From contig BROG01000964.1 of the NCBI GenBank assembly GCA_030159075.1, positions 99,501 to 163,500 of the forward strand: a stretch of DNA of 64,000 bases. Reading direction: 5' to 3'. The notes beneath the pieces are model-generated. The model was not told the origin of the DNA, did no database searches, and worked only from the letters and a program-made list of their open reading frames with translations. Source of the DNA: Atrina japonica (lineage: Eukaryota > Mollusca > Bivalvia > Pterioida > Pinnidae). The position numbers were made by a program, and so were the translations under genes. Below are positions 10,149 to 25,649 of the stretch, piece after piece. Position 1 is the stretch's first letter. Each line of letters begins with the position of its first letter.

Positions 10149-12678
10149 ACATATAATAATAATATTTATATCCTCTACTAATATTATTTGTGGTTTTTCG
10201 CCTTGTTTTTTCATCTAACAATTTATATATTGTGGTCCTCGATAATATAAACGGACATCAGCTATTTGGTAATTAATCTTAACATATGGATACATTGGAC
10301 TTCTCTCCTTTTCTCTTTGAGAACCATGTGGCCAATGTTTTGATACATTCTTCAACTTATTTGGAACGCCCCTAATTTGAGCTTGGATTCATCCGTTATG
10401 TGACATCAGAGCGCGCGACTTTTTGAACGCCATGATTATGTACAGGTGTAAACAACACAGGGCTACCAAATATTAATTTTCGTGATTATCAATATAATAA
10501 AGGATTACAAAAGGTATGCATATTACGAGAAAGTGTATTTCATATCTTGGTGTCGTTTTCTTTGAGACAGATGCGGAAATAAGAATATAATCGCAATTTT
10601 CCCGACTCTAGGTTGATGTGACGAGGACAGTTATCAAAGACGTTCTTAGAGATATGTAACGTAATGATATATTTTCATATTTGCATGTTGTAAATACAAT
10701 TCAAATATATACTTATACATATTAAACTACAATTGTTTTAAGGCAACCACAAGTTTCCACTACCAACACGGATCATTTGGATTTTGTTACCATAGTAACA
10801 GTCGCAATATCGGTGTCACTGGTGATTGGATTGGTTGTGGCATTAAAACTCTACCTACGGAAGCATATTAAAGTAAAGAGTGACATGAATAATTATGTAC
10901 GTATTCATTGTATTTATATTTATATGTGTATATATTGAAATATACGTGTATTTTACAAACTTCGAAATCTATGCTACATTCATTGCCAGATTCAGAACAT
11001 ATTTCTAAACTCGATAAACAGAATAATCTATTGCCATTCTAACATTATAATCATACTATTATTAATATATGTAATTTATTTTCCATAATCTATTTTGAAT
11101 CTAATGTATATACAGTGAAGTTCGTATATAAAGACCCCCTTAGGAACACAAGAAAACCAGTCTTTATAGGGAGGTGGTCTTTATATAGAGATTGATTTGG
11201 ACACAAATGATACTATTGGGGACAGTTTTTATGACCAGGACGTTTTATATATATATATATATAAACTATACTCAATTCAATCATTCTAGTATATCTATAC
11301 TCAATTGTAAGATATATGGCAGTCGACAGTTTAAAGGCAAACAAATAATGCCATAATATGATTACACAAGTTATAGTTTTGCAATTCCAATGGACAAAAA
11401 ATTATCCAGGGTAATGTTTTTTTTCTATCTCTGTTGAATAAAGGACACTAGCAGAAACACCGTTCCGATTTATGACATCATGTTGCATAGCCGGTATATA
11501 GGGAACAAAAACGTCGAATTCACTGCCTTCAAACTCAAGAAAAATTCAAAAAAGAAAATGTTGAACGCAGGATCATTGCCAACTAGATCTCCGTGTAGAA
11601 ATCATTTGGTAAGCTCAATGTAATTGCTCATTTTCCCCTATACCTGTGTGGGGGGTGTGCGTGCGTGCGTGTGTGTGTGTGTGCGTGTTCGTGTGCGTGT
11701 GTGTTTATAAATGTTTCTAATCAATGTTCCATAACAATGTATCTACCGTCATTGATAATGAAATTTACACATCAAGGCGCACATGATAGACGAGATGTAA
11801 GAAATGTATATATGTTTAAACAACTGTCAAACCATAGCATGGCAGTTTAATGGTTATTAAAACTTTTGAGTTTAGGATAATGACAAAGAAGTTCACTGGG
11901 ATGGTATTCAAAAGCAAGTATACCATTGGGACACACACACACACACACACGAACGTATAAGTTGCAAAATAGTCATATAATTTAATCCATTGTATATCTA
12001 ACTGGAACGTGACACATAGTTTCCACTGACGACATTTTATAGGAAAATGTTATTTGTGTAAAATGGAGAAGTACTAATTAATAATAGAAAATCAAGTCAA
12101 TTCGAACACGAAGAATTAGATGTGAAAATGGCCTCAACATGAAGAACAATTGCGAATCCCAAACGAGATAGAACTAGGTGTCCGGAAAGAGTCAGCGTCC
12201 TCTGCAGGCATATCACACCTGTCGCAAATGTTCCATGGTAAACTTTTTTAGTTCGATGAACGGGTGAAATTTGGTGAAAAGGTCAAGTTTGGTGAAAAAG
12301 TCAAGTTCGGTGAAAAGCACGATTGATAATATTTAAAACATAATGAAGAACACGTGTAATTATAACTTCAATTGTTTTCATAATTGATGAACATAATTGC
12401 ATGTCTAAGTTATCCTAAAATGCTCAATTATTTTAGCAATACATCAGTGAAAACGATTAATATTAATACTGATACTTCATTTTATACTGATTTAAACCAC
12501 ATTCTCGCAATGATCAAGTAATTTGGTTCATATTTTTCTAGAATTTGATTTTGTTTTTCAGCAAGAAAAATATGTAGAGGACAGATTGAGAAACTTGGGT
12601 CAGTTTATTGACGATAAGACGACATTAAAGCAGAGGTTGGAAATCAAACATAACATACGGCGTGGAAACAGCTTATAA
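899..12678 (+). CDS. Gene 1: CUB-FN3-CUB-mucin-like single-pass membrane protein (5'-incomplete, 11 exons)
   Basis: Coding exons are 899-1234, 2166-2453, 3308-3649, 4217-4699, 5389-5436, 5841-5947, 7791-7992, 8630-8797, 10754-10896, 11444-11608 and 12562-12678. All junctions keep frame, giving about 798 residues. Approximate order: CUB 1-112, fibronectin III 113-208, CUB 209-322, Ser/Thr-rich stalk 323-483, linker and unassigned region 484-602, cysteine-rich module 603-658, transmembrane helix around 670-690, basic tail to the end. CUB and FN3 modules are extracellular adhesion or ligand-binding folds, so a cell-surface receptor or adhesion role is inferred. The first exon found needs one upstream base, so a signal-peptide exon and perhaps more domains lie before 899 or outside the window. 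I do not recognise a named orthologue. The gene could also have exons I missed in the long introns. Confidence 0.8.
1735..1995 (+). repeat. Dispersed repeat family B, copy 1
   Basis: It lies in the intron between the CUB and FN3 exons. It shares the ordered blocks GAAATGTTGAG, GTCGTCTGTACC, GGTCAACAGGGGAT, AGGTCCGTGTTTGTCC and CTTTGGCATCTGA with the other copies. It is diverged but nearly full-length. The family is unclassified: there are no clear terminal inverted repeats and no tRNA head. Confidence 0.7.
2166..2453 (+). CDS. Gene 1 exon: fibronectin type III domain
   Basis: The acceptor is ACTTCAG and the donor CAC|GTAAGT. The exon is 288 nt, phase 1-1, encoding 96 residues. It begins with PGPPTNVTL and has ILISWSKP for the B strand Trp, a YTVLP-like central strand, LPAGRSWFSV, and an ELYCSIGDVKGSS segment in place of the common Tyr/Ala/Asn strand. 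This matches an FN3 fold of normal length. The preceding intron carries a copy of the dispersed repeat (1735-1995). Confidence 0.75.
3308..3649 (+). CDS. Gene 1 exon: second CUB domain
   Basis: The acceptor is TATTTGCAG and the donor AAAG|GTAGGT. The exon is 342 nt, phase 1-1. Four CUB cysteines are visible (PCRDH, ITCSW, LLCKSD, RICGS), with SPNFPGTYPPG in the expected place and GFVIRISAENK at the C-end. The acidic calcium-site residues are weaker than in the first CUB, so this copy may not bind calcium (inference). N-x-S/T sites occur near the start (NIT) and in NQT. Confidence 0.87.
4217..4699 (+). CDS. Gene 1 exon: Ser/Thr-rich mucin-like stalk
   Basis: The acceptor is TTATTTCAG and the donor AAAAG|GTAGAC. 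The exon is 483 nt, phase 1-1. Its 161 residues are dominated by Ser and Thr, with runs such as SSSISPSSPSSKSRTTRS, no cysteine and little hydrophobic core. It reads as an O-glycosylated spacer between the CUB/FN3 head and the membrane-proximal region. It has no perfect tandem repeat. Confidence 0.75.
4877..4975 (-). CDS. Isolated collagen triple-helix exon, antisense in a Gene 1 intron
   Basis: On the minus strand a 99-nt, phase-0 exon runs from 4975 to 4877, with acceptor TTCTATTGTACAG before it and donor AAAG|GTAAAG after it. It encodes ten consecutive Gly-X-Y triplets (GLS GID GLP GPI GNH GSS, then GNS GPP GIP GIR) followed by KTK. A 99-bp size is common for collagen exons. No further collagen exon is visible on either side, and it sits between two exons of the plus-strand membrane-protein gene. 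It may be an orphan exon, or part of a collagen gene whose other exons lie outside the window. Confidence 0.7.
5389..5436 (+). CDS. Gene 1 exon: 16-residue linker
   Basis: The acceptor is TATATTACAG and the donor TTGG|GTAAGA. The exon is 48 nt, phase 1-1, encoding D-K-S-G-N-N-F-T-K-Q-Y-F-E-P-N-L. It has one NFT glycosylation site. Being phase 1-1 and a multiple of three, it could be skipped without shifting the frame. Confidence 0.6.
5841..5947 (+). CDS. Gene 1 exon: membrane-proximal domain, first half
   Basis: The acceptor is TTGTTGTTCAG and the donor CAG|GTAATG. The exon is 107 nt, entering in phase 1 and leaving in phase 0. It encodes NETFPVRINLTFQR followed by a charged helical segment (EIDKRNDYKEVVDSVHDQ). 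A beta strand followed by a helix recalls the start of a SEA domain, but no autoproteolysis motif follows, so no domain is assigned. Confidence 0.65.
5993..6375 (+). repeat. Dispersed repeat family B, copy 2 with upstream extension
   Basis: It lies in a Gene 1 intron. The core is present (GGTCAACAGGGGATACTTAC, CACCTGATCCCACC, GCTTTGGCATATG). About 110 bases upstream of the core (GTGGGGTTAAAATG to TATTACTAG) match the segment at 43530-43630, suggesting the original element is longer than the core. Confidence 0.7.
6425..6492. repeat. AC/GCAC/TA microsatellite
   Basis: Short ACAC and ACGC runs pass into (TA)n inside a Gene 1 intron. A similar TA-to-TG compound array lies at 7203-7266. Confidence 0.9.
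7203..7266. repeat. TA/TG compound microsatellite
   Basis: About nine TA units are followed by about 26 TG units in the same Gene 1 intron as the preceding array. Confidence 0.92.
7791..7992 (+). CDS. Gene 1 exon: membrane-proximal domain, second half
   Basis: The exon is 202 nt, entering in phase 0 and leaving in phase 1. The chosen acceptor is TAACCAG|GAC; an earlier TAG seven bases upstream would break the frame. It encodes LLRLQITIWYQKRA, then a probable helix, then NTTYLPQLPAKLKVIEGWLL. No family is recognised. The donor G|GTACGTAGATAG runs directly into a long GATA/GATC array. The preceding intron (5948-7790) contains a dispersed repeat copy and AC/TA/TG arrays. Confidence 0.65.
7999..8215. 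repeat. GATA/GATC tetranucleotide array abutting a splice donor
   Basis: Interrupted AGAT repeats include runs of GATC, AGCT and TAGC variants. The array starts within six bases of the donor of the 7791-7992 exon. Confidence 0.92.
8630..8797 (+). CDS. Gene 1 exon: cysteine-rich module
   Basis: The acceptor is GTAATTTCAG and the donor AATT|GTATGT. The exon is 168 nt, phase 1-1. Eight cysteines fall in about 38 residues, including a CC pair (VICCNK). The compact spacing suggests a small disulfide module in the position where many membrane receptors carry an EGF domain, but it does not fit the standard six-Cys EGF pattern cleanly. The tail is Asn/Lys-rich. Confidence 0.7.
8798..10753. other. 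Long Gene 1 intron before the transmembrane exon
   Basis: AT-rich sequence with one TG array (10097-10147). I see no exon that joins phase 1 to phase 1 in it, although an extra small one cannot be excluded. Confidence 0.5.
10754..10896 (+). CDS. Gene 1 exon: transmembrane segment
   Basis: It encodes STTNTDHLDF, then a hydrophobic span VTIVTVAISVSLVIGLVVAL, then the stop-transfer stretch KLYLRKHIKVK. The donor is TAT|GTACGT, phase 0. To join the preceding phase-1 exon, the acceptor must be CCACAAG at 10753, although a closer AAG lies at 10741-10743. Using that earlier site puts the frame into a stop codon. The acceptor has a poor pyrimidine tract, so the 5' edge is less certain than the helix. 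Confidence 0.7.
11113..11243 (+). mobile_element. MITE-like repeat, family C
   Basis: It starts TACAGTGAAGTTCGTATATA and carries AAAGACCCCCTTAGG, with an internal inverted AGGTGGTCTTTATATAG. A related piece is at 57176-57272. The CAGT-type end beside a TA dinucleotide resembles cut-and-paste DNA transposon ends. No transposase is present. Confidence 0.5.
11444..11608 (+). CDS. Gene 1 exon: cytoplasmic tail with YDIM motif
   Basis: The acceptor is GAATAAAG and the donor TTG|GTAAGC. The exon is 165 nt, phase 0-0, encoding 55 residues. It contains VPIYDIML, a Y-x-x-M sequence of the kind bound by PI3K p85 SH2 domains when phosphorylated, and SRYIGN. A Lys-rich run follows (KLKKNSKKKM). A signalling role is inferred from motif and position only. 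Confidence 0.7.
12130..12315 (+). repeat. Dispersed repeat family D, copy 1
   Basis: It contains GAGTCAGCGTCC and three consecutive near-copies of AAGTTYGGTGAAAAGGTC. The same motifs in the same order occur at 27840-27962. It lies in the last intron of Gene 1. The family is unclassified. Confidence 0.55.
12562..12678 (+). CDS. Gene 1 terminal coding exon
   Basis: The acceptor is TTGTTTTTCAG. Thirty-eight codons run to TAA in phase 0, encoding a charged, helical C-terminus that starts QEKYVEDRLRNLG and ends in RRGNSL. A minisatellite begins within about 30 bases of the stop. A possible AATAAA is at 13632-13637, which would make the 3' UTR about 960 nt and include the repeat array. Confidence 0.7.
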   Translation, partial: QEKYVEDRLRNLGQFIDDKTTLKQRLEIKHNIRRGNSL

Positions 12679-12704
12679 TGCTACGGTAACCCTGAAAAAA
12701 CAAT

Positions 12705-13480
12705 TGGACACAAACATATAGAAGCAGTTTAAAAACTCACAAGGGAAGAGTACAAAATGGTTATAACGAAAATATGTCATACACATGAAAACGCGGAAAC
12801 ACGTGAAAACGCGGAGACAGTGTATAATACTTCACTAGACCTGGAAGAACTTTGGAACATGAACATATAGAAGCAGTTTGAAAATTCACAATGGAAGAGT
12901 ACAAAATGGCAACAAAAGAAAGATGCCATATACATGAAAACGAATGTGGAAACAGTGTATAGCATTACATTATAGCTGAAACCACCACGGAACATGAACA
13001 TATGGAAGCAATTCAAAAATACACACTAGAAGAGTACAAAATGGCAACAACGGAAAGATACAATTCACGTGAAAACGCGAAAACATGTGAAAACGCGAAA
13101 ACACATGAAAACGCGGAAACACACCTAAACGCAGAAACAGTTACACTACATTAGAACAAAAGGAAGCCAAAAAGAAGAGTACAAAATGGCAAAATCTGAA
13201 AGATGTCATACACATGAAAACCATGAAAACACAGAAACAGAGTATAATGCTACATTAGACCTGAAACCACCACGGAACATGAAAATATGGAAGCAGTTCA
13301 AAACAGTAAAAGTCATAATATAATTATGTCAAACACATGAAAACACAGAATACATAATACTACATTAGATTTGAAACAACCACGGAATATCAACATATGG
13401 AAGCAGTTCAGAACAGTAAAAGTCACTATATAAATATGTCATACACATGAACATGCGGAAACTGTGTATGATACTTCATT
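12705..13480. repeat. Degenerate minisatellite after the Gene 1 stop
   Basis: Blocks GAACATGAACATATGGAAGC recur near 12857, 12991, 13275 and 13384, with an earlier diverged block at 12710. Between them are GAAGAGTACAAAATGGC and several tandem copies of CACATGAAAACGCGGAAA. Spacing between blocks is about 110-285 bases, so it is a compound array rather than one clean period. It probably lies in the 3' UTR of Gene 1. Confidence 0.75.
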
Positions 13481-13899
13481 AGACCTACAGAGCTTGCATC
13501 ACTGCTAAGACCTCATACATGAGGTACACATAACGATTGTGTATATAAGGTGTATATAACGTATATAATTTACAACGAACCATTATATGCAGCTTTGTAA
13601 TTTTGTTTAGAAATTTATATTTTAGATATAAAATAAATGTAAAGCCATACAAGTCTTCAGGAATATTGTACGATATTAAAAAAACTGGATATTTGCTAAA
13701 TACCATTAACCTTAAACTATATAGTGTACACTTGGAAGTAATGTTTCATCGTTTTGCTGATTACAATTTTACCACAAGGAAAAAACGTAACAATTGTAGA
13801 TCTGAATTCAATACAAGTCAGGGTGACTTACTTTGAGATTTGGTTCCACATGTGGCAGTCAATGGTTCAGTTTTCTATGCGGATACTTTTATGTATTTC

Positions 13900-14320
13900 T
13901 TAGAATCACGGACATGCTGGGCAAGACATTGAAATGAGTCCCATATTACGATGGTGTGACACATTTCCGTCTTGAGAAACATTGCAATTGGCCTCTGTGT
14001 CACTGCGACAATGACACGTTACGAGTATCCTTGTTTAGACATATAAAGAGGTCCCGTGTCACAATGCCGTAACGCAACACGCCGCGGAAATGTCGGATGA
14101 TATATTATAATAGATCCCTGTATTACAGTGTCGTGACACTTAAATGGATTCCAATTTCACAATGTCATGAAACATCACTGGTGTGTCAGGTGAGGCATTT
14201 TATGTGACCCCGTCTTTTAGTGCCATGACACGTCAAGGGCATGTCGGATAAGACATTGTAACGGAATCCTCTGTCACATTGTTGTGACACATCGCGGGTA
14301 TATTGTGGCATTACAACGGT
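13900..14320. repeat. Degenerate minisatellite with TGTGACAC core
   Basis: Repeated variants of CCCRTRTCACARTGYCGTGACAC and of ATGTCGGATRAGACATT recur about every 60-75 bases. It is GC-richer than its surroundings and shows no coding potential. Confidence 0.65.
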
Positions 14321-14329
14321 TGCAAGTCA

Positions 14330-15390
14330 TGTCAAAAACCCCTGTATATATTAGCAAAAGTTTTAGCATGGGTAAGGTTTGGTAATACTTCATGTTCATC
14401 TAACAATCTATCCATACAAATAAAAAGTATATCTGGAACTTAAGGAATTGCATTGTACATATGAACAAGCAAACATGTTGTGGAATCTAAGTTCGTTGTA
14501 AATTTATCGTAATGGTGGTAGTTCAAACAGATAACAACACTGAATTTGTTGTTATGGTGTTGAGATGATTTTTGTTTATACCAATGCAGTAATACTGTAT
14601 ACTTGGAGTATGGGTGATTTATCCCTTGTTTGGCAGAAAACATATTCGCTCGGTCTTAAATTCGCCATAAAATTCCGTCTCACGGATGACATGAACATGA
14701 CAAATTCGTTTTCATTTTAAATTAATCCTCTAGTATGACAGCTAAAACGGTGACAATTAAAAAGGAGCGAAAATATGCAGTTATACAATTGTCTACTTAT
14801 TTCTGTCATAACTTTCCCATTCTACACCTGGTCTAATATGGGGCCGCTCAAATTATCATGTTGTATACACAAACTCGCAAGTTGTTCATCCATTCATTAA
14901 ATACTTTCAACATTTTATTTATCCTTATCTTGGAGTCTAAACAAATGACACAGGTGTCAGAAGTTTTTAAACATATCGTCATGAATTCTGACTTGGTGAA
15001 ATATTTGCCAAACCTTGATATACGTAAGCAAATTTAATTCCAGTAAGTATGACGGATAGAGCATTATGGCGGTATTATATTTTCATTAACATGGCTTACG
15101 TCTGTCCTTATCAGTATACCTGGGTTAACGTGATATACGGTGGATATGTTAAATGGAGAAGGATGCTTCCGTTAAAGGGTGTACGTTCTGTTTAAACTTT
15201 TGATAAGAAGAACAACAAACATTTCAACCGCCAAGATTTACAGTCTACTACTAAAGGTTGATAGGGGTACCTGAAGGATTTGATATACGGAATTTCTATT
15301 TGTGCGTCTAGCGTGATCTTATTTTGTACAACGTATTTGTAAGTTGTTACCCGCATCTCCGAAGAGTATCGGGGAAAACTTATCGAAAAT
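14330..15390. other. Intergenic sequence, nothing recognised
   Basis: AT-rich sequence between Gene 1 and Gene 2. I see no gene, RNA or repeat in it. Confidence 0.5.
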
Positions 15391-15394
15391 AGCA

Positions 15395-15404
15395 ATACTA
15401 CTAT

Positions 15405-15501
<97 letters not shown>

Positions 15502-15697
15502 GCTACTACTACTACTGCTACTACTGCTACTACTGCTACTACTACTACTACTACTACTGCTACTACTACTACTACTACTACTGCTGCTACTACTACTACT
15601 ATTACTACTGCTGCTACTGCTACTACTACTACTACTACTGCTACTTCTACTGTTGTTGCTGCTGCTGCTTAATCAGCATTATCATCATCAACATCAA

Positions 15698-15730
<33 letters not shown>

Positions 15731-15735
15731 GTAAT
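15395..15735. repeat. ACT and ATC trinucleotide arrays
   Basis: About 270 bases of (ACT)n with GCT variants are followed by (ATC)n. The long poly-Leu and poly-His open frames here are products of the repeat and not genes. Confidence 0.95.
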
Positions 15736-15739
15736 AAGT

Positions 15740-16270
15740 GAATGAATAAACCTAAATGATAACCGACGAAACGGAAACAAACAATCAATCTTAAATATCT
15801 ACAGAAACCAAAAAGCAGGACAAAACTGTTAGTTGAAATAAATAAGATGAAAAGACAAACAAAATGGCATGATGATAATCGCTGCAACGATTAACGATTC
15901 AGTGACGATAGTGACGATAATTGTAACGATGATGGCAACAGAAGTCTCGGTAAATACAGTATTCTGGTGACGTTGATATGCAGACTTTGGTACAAATGAG
16001 ACAAAATTTATCAAAAGGTTATCCACATTGTCCAAATTAGTATTATCAGTAAAAATGTACACAGAAATTAATCCAGGTAAGATTGTATATAAATCTGGAA
16101 ATCTAACTTGTATCCCTCTATACACTCCACATAAACGCCTACTTAAGATGCATGTTAGGAAATGAGTATCACACCAATATAAACGTTGACCCGCAAGGAG
16201 TGATATGGATACGAAACTAAATATAGATTAAATCAGGGATGATTACAAAATTCGGAATTTGCGTCATTGC
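15740..16270. other. Upstream flank of Gene 2
   Basis: Sequence before the TATA box. I see no further promoter element that I can name with confidence. Confidence 0.4.
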
Positions 16271-16275
16271 GACTG

Positions 16276-16317
16276 TATAAAGGTGTCGGGGTATATATCT
16301 TTCAATTCCTATTTATA
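16276..16317 (+). promoter_or_regulatory. TATA box and possible initiator of Gene 2
   Basis: TATAAAGG at 16276-16283 is a strong TATA box. TTTCAATTC around 16310-16318 fits the YYANWYY initiator, with the A 38 bases from the first T, slightly longer than usual. The start codon is 37 bases further on, so the leader would be short. The assignment rests on position and motif only. Confidence 0.6.
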
Positions 16318-16350
16318 TTACCGCTCCGAGACTACTGGATGTATATAGCT

Positions 16351-23005
<6,655 letters not shown>

Positions 23006-23684
23006 CATATACAGCAGAATGGGTGTGTAAGACTTTGAAAACAAACGATTCAAGATCGGCGAAGTCTGTCTATTATCAGATAGTATATTTCATTGAAGAG
23101 ACATGGGTAATAGACAAACAATTAACATGCAGAAAAACCTATTTGCTTCTATTTCTATAAACTACACTGTACATGAACATCACACATATCAAATGTACAT
23201 TAACATCTCATGAGCATCACATTTAACTATGTTTGTCTGTTAAAAAAAATAATAATTAACCACTAGGTCTGCATGTAGATACTGCATATCAAAAATCTGT
23301 ATATGTAGTGGTTAGGATAATTTATGTTTACATATACATTATTTTCGATATTTTCCATCACATTTACTCGCAATATCGTCCACATTATATTTTACATTGA
23401 TGTTTTATATTTTCTATACTTATCAGTAAATACTTATGTTGTCTACAGTAGTCTTGTTGTTTCTTCCGGTGTAATTAATGTAATATCTGCCATGTACGTA
23501 TGGTGTTTATATGCAATGATATGAAAGGGAGGTAACTATTGTACTTGCTGACGCGATCAGAAAAATTATAATTAACGATACCAAAATTTTAGCTTTACAA
23601 AAGTGGCCAAAAACAAATTATCAAGACGATCTTTTCTATTAAATCTTAATAAGTCTTTATCATTTGAATTTGGTATAAATGAAC
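23006..23684. other. 3' flank of Gene 2
   Basis: Probable 3' UTR followed by AT-rich sequence. No other feature was recognised before the SINE. Confidence 0.45.
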
Positions 23685-23972
23685 AGAGCCGCCCTGGCTC
23701 AGTCTGTAGCGCGCTCGACTCTGGATCGTGAGGTCGTGAGTTCGAGTTCCGCCGGAGGCAGGTTGGTTTCCAGTCTTTCGGATGAGACAGAAAAACTGGA
23801 AGTCCCGTGTCACAGTAGGTGTCGGCACGTTTAAGAACTCTCACTGCTCAATGGCCGTAAGTGCCGAGCATAGGCCAAAATGTGAAGCCCTTCACCGGCA
23901 TTTGGTGACGTCTCCAATTGAGTAAAATATTCTTGAGTGGGATGTTAAATAAACAAACCAAAAAAAAAAAAA
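23685..23972 (+). mobile_element. tRNA-derived SINE, family A, full-length
   Basis: The head has TGGCTCAGTCTGTAG (box A-like) and GAGTTCGAGTTCC (box B-like), followed by a body with CCCGTGTCACAGTAGGTGTC, TGCTCAATGGCCGTAAG and TCTTGAGTGGGATGTTAAA, and an A-rich tail. Imperfect flanking direct repeats (TTGGTATAAATGA and TTGGTATCAAAGA) look like a target-site duplication. The body resembles SINEs I recall from bivalves. Confidence 0.85.
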
Positions 23973-24117
23973 CAATTGGTATCAAAGAATGACAGATAAT
24001 GAACTATAATGTATTGCCAAATCCATCTACGTGTACACCCTGTAAAATGAACACCCTAGCTTTAATAAGTTTAGAATTTAAATGGTGTTATCTGAGGGAA
24101 AACTACTTTAATATAAA

Positions 24118-24160
24118 ACAAATCAGCTAGTACCTAAATACCAGGTACCACGCTTATGTA
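24118..24160 (-). repeat. Dispersed repeat family E fragment
   Basis: The reverse complement reads GGTACCTGGTATTTAGGTAC, then TAGCTGATTTG, matching GGTATTTCAGTACCAGCCGG near 3740, the copy near 37140, and an inverted copy near 38270-38300. Only short cores align by eye. Confidence 0.4.
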
Positions 24161-24559
24161 TACACTCAAACAGTCCCCAGTGACATGTTTACAAACACAA
24201 TGAGTTTAAATTAAATCTTAATAGGGGTGACAGACTTGTTTTTGGCAGTAACAATATCAAAGCTATAATGAAATATGGCGACACATTTTACCTGTGCATT
24301 CCTATTTTGGAAAATATACCGTCCGTATTGTTTTGGTTTTTGACAGGAGTTCGTGCGTGTGTGTGATTTATTTATGTTATTTTAACGTTTAAATTCTGAG
24401 AAGGAACAGGTCGTCCCGAAAATTTGACTTCTTTTTTGTCCGTGTGGTAGTCTTTTTAGTGCTGTTTATTCATTTCTTGGCTTGTAACTATTTCCTTAGA
24501 TCCGACACGCTAGAATATAGGTCTATAACATCGTTGGTTAAGTGCTTTGCATATATACA

Positions 24560-24565
24560 TATATA

Positions 24566-24631
<66 letters not shown>
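24560..24631. repeat. TA microsatellite
   Basis: (TA)n in intergenic sequence. A second pair of TA arrays lies at 25590-25644. Confidence 0.95.
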
Positions 24632-24634
<3 letters not shown>

Positions 24635-25211
24635 TACATTCATGAGAGGATGATATTGCATATTTTCATCCCGTTCGCACGGCATAATTTTTTTCTCTCA
24701 ATAATTATTCCGTTTGCAAAGAATAAAATAACTTTATGCTCGGCAGCTGACTGTCGCTTAAATATCATGTCTGTGATCTCAACGTATAGATATGTCCATA
24801 AACAATGTGAGGAAGTAGAAAAAATATTTTATTTCGTAACAGTGTCCAGGAAAATAGACAGTACATAAACAAATGGAATTTGTCTTTTATTGTTTCGAGT
24901 ATTATGTAAACGTATAATGTCATTCTGTAGACTGCTATTCACATTTTGGCCTCAAATTCAACCGTTGTGTTCATTTCTAAAAGTCAAATGATGACTCAAT
25001 ACCGATAGGAGTTGTCTCTCTTTATTTATGTATTAGTGATTACTGACTGACAAATATCGATGTGGTCGAACGAATATTCCTAGATAAAATTGTGAAAACA
25101 CATTGCTTATATTTTTTTTATTTATATAGGCATACATTTTTATAAACTTTTAACATAATATTACCCGAAACATAAAACTGACATAAACCGGATAATTATA
25201 TACATAGTGCG

Positions 25212-25212
25212 C

Positions 25213-25255
<43 letters not shown>

Positions 25256-25342
25256 TGTGTGTGTGTGTGTATGTGTGTGTGAGAGAGAGAGAAAGAGTGA
25301 GAGAGTGTGTGTGTGTGTGTGTGTGCGTGTGTGTGTGTGTGT
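25212..25342. repeat. TG/GA compound microsatellite
   Basis: Alternating (TG)n and (GA)n blocks. Confidence 0.95.
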
Positions 25343-25584
25343 TCATGTAACAATATACAAATCAGCTGATGATTGGACACATGCGGACGTCTTAAAATCA
25401 AATGAATTAACTAAGAAATCTAAGAAATAAATTTTTACAAGAAAGAGTTGCACTGTCAAAACATTTATAATTCTCCTGAATGAGTAATTATGTCGATTAC
25501 TGCATCATGTGCACGGTTATTTGACCACAGTTTCCTTCCGTACATAGCATATTTTGACCATCAACTTATTTCAGAACAATCGTC

Positions 25585-25645
<61 letters not shown>

Positions 25646-25649
25646 AAGA

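Noticed and set aside
15344..15745. Poly-leucine/histidine protein
   Set aside because: It is a translation of ACT and ATC microsatellites. The same applies to Leu/Ser, Tyr/Ile, Thr/His and Arg/Glu frames at 19029, 34526, 40828, 45539 and 47584.
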